From the NCBI RefSeq assembly GCF_021184025.1, contig NZ_CP036537.1, positions 558,001-622,000 of the forward strand: a stretch of 64,000 nucleotides of DNA, read 5' to 3'. The notes beneath the pieces were generated by a model that was not told the origin of the DNA, searched no databases, and saw nothing but the letters and a program-made list of their open reading frames with translations. This stretch comes from Rhodopseudomonas boonkerdii (GTDB taxonomy: Bacteria; Pseudomonadota; Alphaproteobacteria; Rhizobiales; Xanthobacteraceae). This document shows positions 17,572-27,800 of this stretch, piece after piece (positions within the stretch are counted from its first letter, which is position 1; every line of letters starts with the position of its first letter). A program made the position numbers and the translations under genes.

Positions 17572-18368
17572 CGGAAGTGCCGCTCGCGGCTTGGCACGGG
17601 TTCTGCTCCGACTTCGTCAAGGTCGCTGGGACGATCACGAGATCAACGTCGGTCAATCTGAATGCAGCTTCCGTTCGTGATGAATTGAAGACAGTTGTCC
17701 GTCACTACATGCACCACGCGAGGCCGCTGCTTCTGGCCTCGGGCATAGATGTTGCGCAGCTCGACAGTAATCTGCAGAGACTACGAGAGCTTGCCGAGGG
17801 CAAGAACGCAACTTCATCGTACAAGAAGCCGATCGTCTTGGTGCGTAAGATGTTGCCCGGTCTGACCTCTCGGCTTGAGATGCATGCTGCTTCGGGTAAC
17901 GGAGAAACGGCGACAACAGCTGAGAGGGAGCTTGCTGACGCCATCGGCGCATTGGTGCCGACTGCGGGTCTGTCGTACCAGCAGGCAATCCGTGACCTCG
18001 GCGACAATGGCCGCATTTCCTTTCGCGGAACGGCAACGGAGCTTCGAGAGGTTCTTCGCGAAGTCCTTGATCATTTAGCCCCTGACGCTGATGTGACTGC
18101 CGCTCCCGGCTTCAAGCTGGAGAAGGATCGTGATCGACCCACGATGAAGCAGAAGGTGAGGTTCGTTCTGAAAGCCCGAGATCAGGGCGACACTACTCGC
18201 GCGATGTCGGAGCGAGCTGCTGAAGCCGTCGAGACAATCGTGGGCGGACTGACAAGATCAGTCTACGACTACGGTTCTCTCGTGACCCATGTTGCTGGAG
18301 AGCGTCAAGCTGTCGTGCATCTCAAGCGGTACGTAGAGGCTGTTCTCTCTCATTTGCTTGAGTTGTGA
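17568..18368 (+). CDS. Possible pPIWI-associated nuclease-like protein
   Basis: This 266-residue protein is translationally coupled to the gene before it (ATGA). The C-terminal half has a distinctive arrangement: ATELREVLREVLDHLAPD, then DRPTMKQKVRFVLKAR, and a final VYDYGSLVTHVAGERQAVVHLKRYVEAVLSHLLEL. From memory this resembles proteins annotated as predicted pPIWI-associating nucleases, but I cannot confirm it without a profile search. No catalytic triad is obvious. The pair lies between an IS element and a broken recombinase, in accessory DNA. An HMM match to the pP_pnuc families would support the assignment; no match would leave it unknown. Confidence 0.45.
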   Translation: MTEVPLAAWHGFCSDFVKVAGTITRSTSVNLNAASVRDELKTVVRHYMHHARPLLLASGIDVAQLDSNLQRLRELAEGKNATSSYKKPIVLVRKMLPGLTSRLEMHAASGNGETATTAERELADAIGALVPTAGLSYQQAIRDLGDNGRISFRGTATELREVLREVLDHLAPDADVTAAPGFKLEKDRDRPTMKQKVRFVLKARDQGDTTRAMSERAAEAVETIVGGLTRSVYDYGSLVTHVAGERQAVVHLKRYVEAVLSHLLEL

Positions 18369-18427
18369 AGCCCGACAAAAACACTGATCGGGAGGGACAG
18401 ATCAGGTTGCCGCGAACTCGATACGGT

Positions 18428-18966
18428 TCAGACTTCTGCGCGTGCTGTGACGCGAAGCACCTGCAAGGCCGTCCACTTGGTGCCGCCACGGGCTGTCGGG
18501 ATGCCGCGCTCGGTCAATGCTCGTGCCATTGCGCTGGCTGACGTGATGCCCTCGGAGCTGAGCCGCGACAGGATGGGTGCAAGGTCCGTGGCTCGCTGCT
18601 TCGCCCTGTCAGCCTGTGCGGTGCGCCCTGCAACCTGCGACTGTTCGGACAGCTTGATCCCCCGGTGATCGCCGAGGCGCTTGCCACGGGCCTTCGCTGC
18701 GGCGAGAGCAGCCTTCGTGCGCGACGAGATCAGTCCAGCTTCCAGTTCTGCCACCGAGGCCATCTGCTGCAGCATGAAGCGCCCTGTCGGTCCCTCGATA
18801 GACGGCAGATCGGCGAACCGAACGTCAACGCCAGCTTCCAGCAGCTTGGACAGGAACGCGACCGAGCGTGTCAGCCGGTCCACCTTGGCCACGACGAGCG
18901 GAGCTTGATGGACGCGAGCTGCCGCAAGGGCCTCCTCCAGCGCCGGGCGATCACTGCGCCGCCCTC
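18428..18966 (-). pseudogene. 5'-truncated serine recombinase, second copy
   Basis: From RRSDRPALEEALAAARVHQ onward this frame is a close copy of the recombinase at 11732, including KVDRLTRS, the long helix and the C-terminal DNA-binding part. The homology ends at GATCACTGCGCCG, after which the sequence is unrelated. The N-terminal domain with the catalytic serine is missing, so it should be inactive, although the DNA-binding half could still be made. It marks a deletion or rearrangement in a second, related element. Confidence 0.85.
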
Positions 18967-18994
18967 GCAAGTTGCTTCGTCTATAGGTGCGCTA

Positions 18995-19155
18995 GCCTCA
19001 GGCAGTCCGTGGGAGAAGGGCCACTGCGGTCATTCAACGGAAAGCCGCGCGACGAGTGCCTGGGCGGCGAAATCTTCTACAGTTTGAAGGAACGGGCGGT
19101 CGTCATCGAGCAATGGCGCAACGACTACGGTCCGATCGGCCGCATTCATCGTTGA
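18995..19155 (+). pseudogene. IS3-family OrfB remnant
   Basis: The frame reads RSFNGKPRDECLGGEIFYSL, then KERAVVIEQWRNDYGPIGRIH, the C-terminal signature of IS3-family (IS407-like) transposases including the catalytic region around FNGKLRDE. Upstream and downstream parts are absent. It begins about 30 bases after the recombinase truncation point, so an IS event probably caused that truncation. Confidence 0.8.
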
Positions 19156-19482
19156 ACTATCGATGGCCCGAACCGTCGACGTCTGAAGCCTACCATCGAG
19201 ATCGGAGCGTCGCGATGCTGTAGTCTCTATCCCGCTGGTCCAAATATCCGGCAGATCAATTCCCGATACCGGAACCTCTGCTGCAGACCCGAATAACGGC
19301 TTGTGGCGGGCCTGAAGCGGATCGCATGTCCTCTCCGCCGCTACATGACAACGCAGTTGGCCTTGCATTGTCGTCCAACCGTAACAATTGCACTCTAAGA
19401 GAAATGGTCGAGGCTGGCGCGCTCGGGCGGATTGGTCTTGTCATCAAAGCAGCCGGCCTGAGTTGCTCGTAATCGTGTCCTC
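19156..19482. other. Intergenic stretch before the STN-sigma-FecR-adhesin operon
   Basis: No gene is supported here. It should contain the promoter of the STN-TonB gene. The open frames in it are short and have no recognisable domain. No confident sigma site was found. Confidence 0.4.
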
Positions 19483-20217
19483 ATGTCCGGAAATCAGATC
19501 GCACAGCATAAGCTGGAAGCGTGGCGGCGGATTAGGCGTCCACGCGCGCTTGGATTAGTCCAACGGGCAGCCGCTGTGATGGCCTTGTTCTCGTTTGCCG
19601 CGCATGCGGACGCCAAGGACGGTCGCCTCAAATTTGATATTCCCGCACAGCCACTTGCATTTGCGCTCGATGCTTACGCGACCGGGACGGGCATCGAAAC
19701 CTTCTATGACAGCGAGTCCACGCAGGGGCGGCGGTCGACGGCGGTCAAGGGCGTTCTTGCGGCGGATGTGGCCTTGCGGATTTTGCTGGAGGGGACCGGC
19801 CTGGCGGAAGTGTCGAGCGGCAATGCCTTTGCGGTCGTTGCTTCGCCCGGGAAAGCTCAATATGGCGGCGCGCGGCTGAGCGAATTTGGTTCGTACTACA
19901 GCGTCCTGCAAGCAGGCGTGGCACAGGCATTCTGTCGTCATGCCGAGACGGTTCCTGGAGATTTCCGTGCGATCATTCGCTTCTCCATCGGGTCGTTAGG
20001 CGAACTGCAGGACTTCAGACTTCTCAATTCCACCGGTGATCTGCGGCGCGACGCGATCATCGTCGATGAGTTGCGCGACGTGAACTTCGATACACCGCCG
20101 CCGAGGTTGCCGCAGCCGGTCACAATGATGGTCGCGCCGCGGCCGGCCGAGCGGACCGGTGACTGCGATGTTGCTCCGGGACGACAAACCACGCGCGCCC
20201 GAGCGGTTCGGCCATGA
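19483..20217 (+). CDS. STN domain - TonB C-terminal-like signalling protein (VreA-like)
   Basis: This 244-residue exported protein has a basic N-terminus and a hydrophobic segment (VQRAAAVMALFSFAAHADA). An STN domain begins LKFDIPAQPLAFALDAYATG and runs to about residue 130. A TonB_C-like domain follows, from GDFRAIIRFSIGSLGELQDF to the PQPVTMMV strand. It has no receptor beta-barrel. STN domains pass a signal through the periplasm to a FecR-type anti-sigma factor. The combination matches the receptor-like protein of the Pseudomonas Vre (PUMA3) system, which controls a two-partner secretion adhesin. Its stop overlaps the sigma factor start (ATGA), so the two are co-expressed. Confidence 0.75.
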   Translation: MSGNQIAQHKLEAWRRIRRPRALGLVQRAAAVMALFSFAAHADAKDGRLKFDIPAQPLAFALDAYATGTGIETFYDSESTQGRRSTAVKGVLAADVALRILLEGTGLAEVSSGNAFAVVASPGKAQYGGARLSEFGSYYSVLQAGVAQAFCRHAETVPGDFRAIIRFSIGSLGELQDFRLLNSTGDLRRDAIIVDELRDVNFDTPPPRLPQPVTMMVAPRPAERTGDCDVAPGRQTTRARAVRP

Positions 20218-20771
20218 CCGATCCAGCCTGGGTGGGACTTCGCCAGTTGCTGGCGGATCGCTATGAGGACTTGCGGAAGCGGCTCACCCAGCGCCTGGGG
20301 TCTGCTGAGCTTGCCCGAGAAACGCTGCACGAAACCTGGCTGCATCTGCACCGCGATGGGCCGACGGGGACGATTGCCAGTCCGCCGAGCTATCTGCTGC
20401 GGATCGCATTCAACATCGCGACCGACCGTGGCCGCAAGCAGTCGCGGCTCGCTCGCCGCACCGAGGTCATGGCCGTGCTCGACATGGCTGACGATGCGCC
20501 CTCACCGGAGCGGGAGATCGCCGCACGGCAGGAGATCTCCGAGTTGGAGACAGCGTTGGAGGAGCTCACGCCACGACGGCGGATGATCCTTCTGGCGTCA
20601 CGGATCGAGGAGGTGACCTTGCAGGAAATCGCCGGCCGGCTCGGTATCTCGCAGCGGCTTGTGGAACTTGAATTGAAACATGCGCTGGATCACTGTGCCG
20701 AGCGCCTGCAACGTCAGGTCGTCAGGCGATTCGGTCCGAAGCCGAGAGAAACGTCTATAGACTCGGCGTAG
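20214..20771 (+). CDS. FecI-type ECF sigma factor
   Basis: This 185-residue protein has sigma region 2 (SAELARETLHETWLHLHRDG, then PPSYLLRIAFNIATDRGR) and region 4 (LTPRRRMILLASRIEEVTLQ, then EIAGRLGISQRLVELELKHA). The order and spacing match FecI/ECF sigma factors of iron- or surface-signalling systems. It starts inside the STN gene stop and is followed by the FecR gene 54 bases later. The expected targets are the downstream adhesin gene and perhaps its own operon. A direct target site was not identified. Confidence 0.9.
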   Translation: MTDPAWVGLRQLLADRYEDLRKRLTQRLGSAELARETLHETWLHLHRDGPTGTIASPPSYLLRIAFNIATDRGRKQSRLARRTEVMAVLDMADDAPSPEREIAARQEISELETALEELTPRRRMILLASRIEEVTLQEIAGRLGISQRLVELELKHALDHCAERLQRQVVRRFGPKPRETSIDSA

Positions 20772-20825
20772 ATTTTCTCGGACTCCATCCTGGACGTTTC
20801 CTGCCGTTTCGGAACGATAGCTGTC

Positions 20826-21803
20826 GTGACTCCACCGCTTCAAAACAACGAAGAACTTGCCGACCTGCAAAGCCAAGCGCTCGACAGGATGCGTCGGCTC
20901 GTCTCGGGCGCGGCCACGGTCGCGGACGTCGAGGATATCCGGCGATGGCAGGCGCAAAGCTCGCAGCACGCGGAAGCCTTTGCATTCGCAAGCCGGCTGT
21001 GGGGGCAGCTTGGTCCCGCCGGCGAGAACGTTCTCGCACGTAGTGATGAAAGACTTCCAGCATCCGCGCCACCGCCCTACCGCCCGACCCGTCGATTGCT
21101 TATCGGCGGCGCATTGGCAGCCAGCGCGGCCTATGTCGTGGTCCGGCCGCCGCTGCAGCTCTGGCCATCGATGTCGGAACTTGCGGCCGATTACAGAACA
21201 TCAGCAGGTGAGCAAAAAAGCGTCAAGCTGGTCGATGGCGCGTCAATGGAATTGAACACTCGGACGAGTGTATCGCTCGCGAGATCGGATGCCGCGAACT
21301 CCATCGAACTGATTGATGGAGAGGCCTTGATCAATACCGGCCGCCAGTTGACCAGTCCTCTCACAGTGATCGCGGGCAATGGGCGGGTCAGTGCGACGGG
21401 CGCACGCTTCAATGTCCGCTACGACGGAATGCTCTCCTGTGTCACTTGCATCGAGGGGGCCGTCGAGATTTCGCGCCTCGGTGTGAGGCACCAGCTGGAG
21501 GCGCCTCAACAATACACTTATGGGGACCAAGGACCTGGAGCGTCTGCTATGGCGGACTTGTCGGCAGTGACAGCCTGGCAAGACGGACTCCTGATGTTCC
21601 ATCAAACTCCGTTGGCCAAGGTCGTCGCCGAGATCAACCGCTACCGGCCCGGCAAGATCGTGCTGATGAATGCGCGTCTTGGCGAGCGCACCGTCAATGC
21701 CCGGTTTCGCGTGCAGAATGTCGATGAAATCATGACACTGGCGCAACAGGTGTTTGGTGCCAAGGTGACGTCCCTGCCCGGTGGGCTGGTGATCCTGAGC
21801 TGA
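20826..21803 (+). CDS. FecR-family anti-sigma factor
   Basis: This 325-residue inner-membrane regulator starts at GTG. The N-terminal cytoplasmic domain (DUF4880 type) includes VEDIRRWQAQSSQHAEAFAF. A single membrane segment preceded by arginines follows (TRRLLIGGALAASAAYVVV, about 87-105). The periplasmic FecR domain (QKSVKLVDGASMELNTRTSV to FNVRYDGMLSCVTCIEGAVE) comes next. The C-terminal part has an STN-interacting fold (DGLLMFHQTPLAKVVAEINR). It should hold the sigma factor inactive until the STN protein signals. It lies between the sigma gene and the adhesin gene. Confidence 0.92.
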   Translation: MTPPLQNNEELADLQSQALDRMRRLVSGAATVADVEDIRRWQAQSSQHAEAFAFASRLWGQLGPAGENVLARSDERLPASAPPPYRPTRRLLIGGALAASAAYVVVRPPLQLWPSMSELAADYRTSAGEQKSVKLVDGASMELNTRTSVSLARSDAANSIELIDGEALINTGRQLTSPLTVIAGNGRVSATGARFNVRYDGMLSCVTCIEGAVEISRLGVRHQLEAPQQYTYGDQGPGASAMADLSAVTAWQDGLLMFHQTPLAKVVAEINRYRPGKIVLMNARLGERTVNARFRVQNVDEIMTLAQQVFGAKVTSLPGGLVILS

Positions 21804-21876
21804 CCCGCAGACTTTCCGAACTCCTGAAATTTTTTTCGGTCTCGCGCGGCGGCGAACGTCCTTACCGGTTGAGAGA

Positions 21877-24800
21877 ATGTCCGGCGCGCAGACGCGGCGT
21901 TCTTTTCATCAACGTCGTTTGCGCCGAAGGCCCGCCATGTCCATCTCTCGTTCCGCTCAAGGTTTTGCTGCCACTGCACTTCTGTTGGCGGGAACGAGCT
22001 TTCTGGCATTGACCGCGAACGCTCCGGCAGCGTTGGCCCGTGCGCTCAACGGCGGTAGCGGCGGTTCGCCCGCACCTGCCATCGCCTCTGAGGCGGCGGC
22101 GCAGGCCGCGCAGCAGGCTGTGGCAGCGACGCGGCAGACGCAGGAATCGCTCGCACGCGCGGCGCGCGCCATGCAGGACATTCAGGGTGTCCAGGCCGCG
22201 GCACGCGCAGCAGCGGCGGCCGCCCAGATGTCAACGACGGCCCCCGTCGCCGTGCCCAACGGTCTCGGGGCCGGCGGTCTGCTGCCGAACGCACCGCAAA
22301 ATTGGCTCAATGCCAATGCGCCGACCCAGAGCGTCGATGGCAATGGCCAGACCCAGGTCGGCATCCGCCAGACCGGTGCGCAGGCGATCCTCAATTGGAC
22401 AAGCTTCAATGTCGGCGCCCGCACCACGCTGACCTTCGACCAGCAGGGCAGGGCCGACTGGGTCGCTCTCAACCGCGTCGACCGGACCATGGGTCCGAGC
22501 CAGATCCTCGGCAATATCACGGCCGACGGTCATGTCTATGTGGTCAATCAGAGCGGCATCATCTTCGGCGGCAACAGCCAGGTGAATGTCGGGTCGCTGA
22601 TCGCCTCGACGGCCGGCATCACCGACAGCCAGTTCGTTAACAACGGCATCTATGGCGTGCAGACCGGCACGAGCTTTGCCCCAAGCTTCCTGGCCGCAGG
22701 CGGCAAGGTCGTGGTGGAGGCGGGTGCCTCGATCTCCACGAATGCGCCTGCTTCGGCGACTGCGGGTGGCGGTTATGTGCTGATGATCGGCTCGCAGGTC
22801 GAGAATGCCGGCGCGATCACGACTCCGAAGGGTCAGGCCATTCTTGCTGCCGGCGACGATTTCGTGCTGCGCCGCGGCTTCGGCACCGATTTCAATCAGT
22901 CGTCGACGACCCGCGGCAGCGAAATCGCGCCGATCATCCGCAATGCGACCAGCGGTGGCGTCATCAACACCGGCCAGATCTTCTCACCGCAGGGCGATAT
23001 CACGCTGGCCGGCCGTGCATTGACGCAGGACGGCGTGCTGGTGTCGACGGCCTCGGTCAATCAGCGCGGTACGATCCATCTGATCAATTCCGCCAGTGAC
23101 GCGGTTGGCAGCGTCACGCTCACCGGTCGCAGCTTCAGCGCCATCATGCCGGAACTGGACTCGAAGGACACTGCACTGAATTCGCAGCGCGACGCGCTGA
23201 TTGCGGCATCGGGTCGCAATCCGCTGGCCGTCGATCAGTTCGACAATCTGTCCAAGCTGGCGGATCGCCGCGACCAGTCGCGCGTCGAGATCGTCACCGG
23301 CGGCATCGTGGATTTCCAGAGCGGCTCGCTGACCATGGCGCAAGGCGGACAGGTGTCGGTCAGCGCCGGCAAGCGCGTCTTCACAGAGAGCGGTGCGGTG
23401 ATCGATGTCTCCGGCGTCACCGGCGCGCGGCTGGCGATGTCGGCCAATCAGGTTCAGGTCAACGTCCAGGGCAACGAACTCAGGGACTCCCCGATCAATC
23501 GCGACAGCGGCGCGCTGGTCAACAAGAATGTCTGGATCGACATCCGCGATCTCATCTATGTCGCAGCCGGTACGGGCGGCTACGCCGGCGAACGTTACTA
23601 CACCCAAGGCGGTCTGCTCGAAGTCGGAGGTTATCTCGCCAATACGCCGCACAAGATCGGCGAATGGGCGGCCGTCGGCGGCACCATTACGCTGGCGGGC
23701 CCGGAAGTGGTCGCGCAGCAGGGAGCGAAGTTCAACATCTCCGGCGGCGCGGTCAGCTATGACGGCGGCTATATCTATTCGACCAAGCTGATCGGCACCG
23801 ACGGCCGCCTCTACAGCTTCGACGATGCGCCGGCCAGCATGAAGTTCATCGGCGCCGCCGGCGGCTTCGTGCGCACGCACAATATTCAAGGCAAGGTCTC
23901 CGATCAGCTCACCGAAGTCTGGAGCACGCTGTTCGACCGCTCGATATCGCGCCGCTGGGAAGACGGTTACACGGTCGGCCGCGATGCCGGCCGGCTCAAT
24001 CTTGCGACGCCGACGCCGCTGGTCGAGGCTGACATCATTGCCGAGGTCATCAAGGGCGAGCGGCAGGCCAGTGCGCGTGCCGCCAATGTGGCCGATGGCT
24101 ACAAGCAGGTGCAGAATGCCACGCCGCTGCAGGGCACGCTCGGCCTCGGCCGCTATGATGCGACCGGTACCACCGACATCGGCTTCTACGGCTCCGATGT
24201 CCGCTTCGGCGATTTTGCCGCGATCACGGCCGGCATGAAGGCCGGCGATGCGCTGCCGTCGATACGCAGGAATACGGCCTGGTTCGACGCCGGCTACATC
24301 AATTCCCTGAAACTCGGCGGCCTCGATTTCGGCACGCTCGAAACCATCACCTTCGAGCGCCCGGTCGCACTTGCCGATGGCGGCCGGATCACGCTGGTGG
24401 CGCCTGTGGTGGACTTCAAGGCGAATGTCACCGCGCGCGGCGGCGCGTTGAGCGTGGACAACTACATTCGCGACAATATCCTGGCGGGGCGCGGTATCGC
24501 GGCTGTGCTGCTGAAGGACGGCAAGGCATCGATCACGGTCCGCGAAGGCGTGACGCTCGATCTCAGCGGCCAGTGGGTGAATGCGGCGAACGAGCCGGCT
24601 GATCTCAACGGTCAGGCCTATATCAATGGCGGTTCGGTCACGCTGAAATCGACCCATGACGTGACGCTGCAGAAGGGTAGCACGATTGACGTGTCGTCTG
24701 GCAGTGCCGTGCTTGCGAATGGCAAGTTCAGGGGCGGTCGCGGCGGCGACGTCGCGCTGATTGCCGATCAACAGGTTTTGAGCACGCAGGCCGACGGATT

Positions 24801-27800
24801 GCTCACGCTCGACGGCGACGTCCGCGGCTACGGTGCCTCCGGCAGCGGCACGTTGAAGCTGGAATCGGGAACGTCGATCTCCATCGGCGGCAAGATTCTC
24901 AAGACCGACGGCGTGCTCGGCGCCGGCGAGAAGGCGCCAGCCGATCTGGTGCTGCTGCAGGATTACTTCGTCAAGGCCGGCGAGATGTTGCCGGGCGACT
25001 ATACGTATCAGGCCGACCGGTTCATGGGCGGCGATCGGCTGATCGCCGTGGCAACCAATAGGATCGTTCCCAGGTTCAGAAACGTCGTGCTGGCTGCGGA
25101 CTGGACGGTGCCGTTCGGAAACGGAAATACTATCTACACCATTGAAACACCCGGTAGGCAGTACACCATTACGGGTAAGCTCAATGCGGCCAGCGGAGGT
25201 ATAGCGCCGACCGTTATTCCCGCGGGCACGATCGTCTCGATCAACGAAGGTGTCGTGACCGCGATCGACGGGTATATCCTGCCGGGCGATGTCTTTCCCA
25301 ATGGCATTCCCGCGATGAGATATGTCGACGGGCCGAATGACTGGTTTCCGGTGACCTTTGCCAAAACGATCCTGGCCGGAACGGTTGCGCCGAACGATCT
25401 CACGCTGGCGGCAGGCGCGCGGATCGTTGCGGGGGCGGTGGCGGAGCGGGCCGCGAGCGTCAAGCCGATCCTGCAGTTGCAGGCGTCGTTGTTCCAGAGC
25501 GGTTTCTCGAACTACGACATCAATGGTCGCCATGGGGTCGTGGTGACCGAGAACACGCGGCTCGATCTCGCGATGCCGGTCTATCGGCTGGGCGAGAACG
25601 CCCTCGGTCTGGCGACCGGCACGGCGCCATCGCGCGCGCTGGATGTCTGGACGCCGCCCGAATGGACCGAGGACGGCCGCAATGCGCGCCTGACCCAGCG
25701 CGGCGGCGCCAGCATTTCGCTGCGTTCGACCGAGGTGACCACCGGCGAATTGCCCAGCGCGCCGGTCGAGATTCGTGCGGGCGCAACCATCCGCGTGGAT
25801 CAGGGCCAGTCGATCACCTTGCAGGGCAGGGACATGATCGTCGACGGCGCGCTCACCGCGCCGAGCGGAACCATCAGTCTGACCCAGCCGGTCGATGCGG
25901 CACATCCGGGCCGCGGCCGCCAGCCGGGCGTCATCTGGATCGGCGAGAAGGGCGTGCTCGATGTGGCCGCGCGTGCCATTACCGCGACGGATGCGCGCGG
26001 GCGGACCTATGGCGTGGTCGCCAATGGCGGTTCGATCCTGATCGGCGGCGCGCGTGACTGGGACCAGACCGGCCAGGGCATCGCGCCGATCGCCTTCGTC
26101 GTGGTTCGCACCGGTGCAGTGCTCGATGCCTCGGGTACCAGCGCGGTGCTGGATATCCCGGCCGGCGGTCAGCAGCAGACAAGTGCGCCGCTCGAGGTCG
26201 CCAGCAATGGCGGCTCCATCGTTCTCAAATCGAGCCATGGTCTCTATCTCGACGGAACGATGCGCGCCGCGGCTGGGGGCGCCCATGTGGCTGGCGGCAC
26301 GCTGGCGCTGGCGCTCGAAGCGCCGATCTATGCGCCGCGCACAATGGCCGGCGATGTGCTGCGCCATCGCGAATTCGTCATCGCCAATGAGCAGGGCGAC
26401 AGCCCGATCGCCGGGGCGACGTCGCTGGCGGCGGCACGCGCCGGTCTCGTCACCGGCACTGCACGCCTCGGTGTCGATCGTATCCGGGCCGGCGGCTTCG
26501 ACGATCTGTCGGTGCTGGTCAATGGCGTGCTGTCCTTCGATGGCAGCGTCGCACTGTCGATGCGCCAGAGCATCAGTCTCTATGCCGGCGCCTATGCGAT
26601 GACCGACGCTGCGAGCGCCGATGCGCGCGTTGCGCTCGCGGCCCCCTATGTGCGATTGGCAGCAAGCACACGTATTCCCGACATGGACACATACATCGTC
26701 CCTGCCGTGCGCTGGGCCGATGGTTACGGCGTGCCGACAACGCGATCCAGCAATTCTATGTTCGGCGTCACCGCAGATCTCATCGACATCCGCGACCGCG
26801 TCAGCTTCGGCGTGCGCCAAGACATCGATGTCGATGACGTCAAACGGAACTATACGGTCGATCGCCGCGGCTTCGCGCTTGTTGACCTCACGAGCCGCGG
26901 CGATATCCGTCTGCTCGCACAGACGCCGACCATTTCCACGATAACCGGGCTGTTGTCGCCGGGCAGTATCGGCCTGACCGCCGCGCAGATCTATCCCGCG
27001 ACCGGCGCGTTCGCATCGATCCGTGCCGGCTACATGACCGGCACCGACCAAACGCTGGTGGCCGGGAGCGTGCTCGACATCCGCCGCTACGACACCGTTC
27101 CCGACATGCCATATTCCGTATTCGGTAGCCTGGAACTCGCGGCGGAAACCGTCAATCAGGGTGGCATCGTGCGCGCCCCGTTAGGTACGCTCCAGTTCGC
27201 CACCACCAATAATACAGCACGTGTTGATATGGTCCATCTGCTGCCGGGCAGCGTCGCGTCGGTGAGCGGCGATGGGCTGACGATGCCCTATGGCGGCACT
27301 GTGGACGGCATCGCCTATAACTATAACGGCGCCGCCGCTAAACTGGCCGGGGCGGGCAATCTCGGCATCTTGCGCTTCTTCGCGCGTCATCTCGATGTCC
27401 AGTCCGGCGCAGTTCTCGATCTGTCGGGCGGCGGCGAATTGACGGGCGCAGGATTCCTGTCGGGGCGCGGCGGTTCGGTGAACGTCCTCACGACGCCCTT
27501 CGTCAATTCCAATCCCGGCTACACCTACAGCGCCAGGGGCAATCAGGTTTACGCCATCGTTCCCGGCAAGGCCGGCGCCTATGCGCCGGTCGTGCAGGAA
27601 GCGGGCTTCGGCCTGCCCAAGGTCGGCCAGCAGATCACCATTCCCGAAGGCGTGCCGGGCCTTGCTGCTGGCACCTATACGTTGATGCCGGCGACCTATG
27701 CGCTGTTGCCCGGCGCCTATCGCGTCGAGATCGGCGCCAGCATGTTGCCGAATGCGGCCGGTGTCGTTGCCACCGGCAACGGCTCCTACATCGCCAGCGG

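Noticed and set aside
22984..27051. A 1355-residue open frame on the minus strand inside the adhesin gene
   Set aside because: It is a shadow of the high-GC repetitive adhesin gene: composition rich in Arg, His and Asp, no domain, no ribosome site. The same applies to the other long minus-strand frames at 28159-30480 and 31300-32625.
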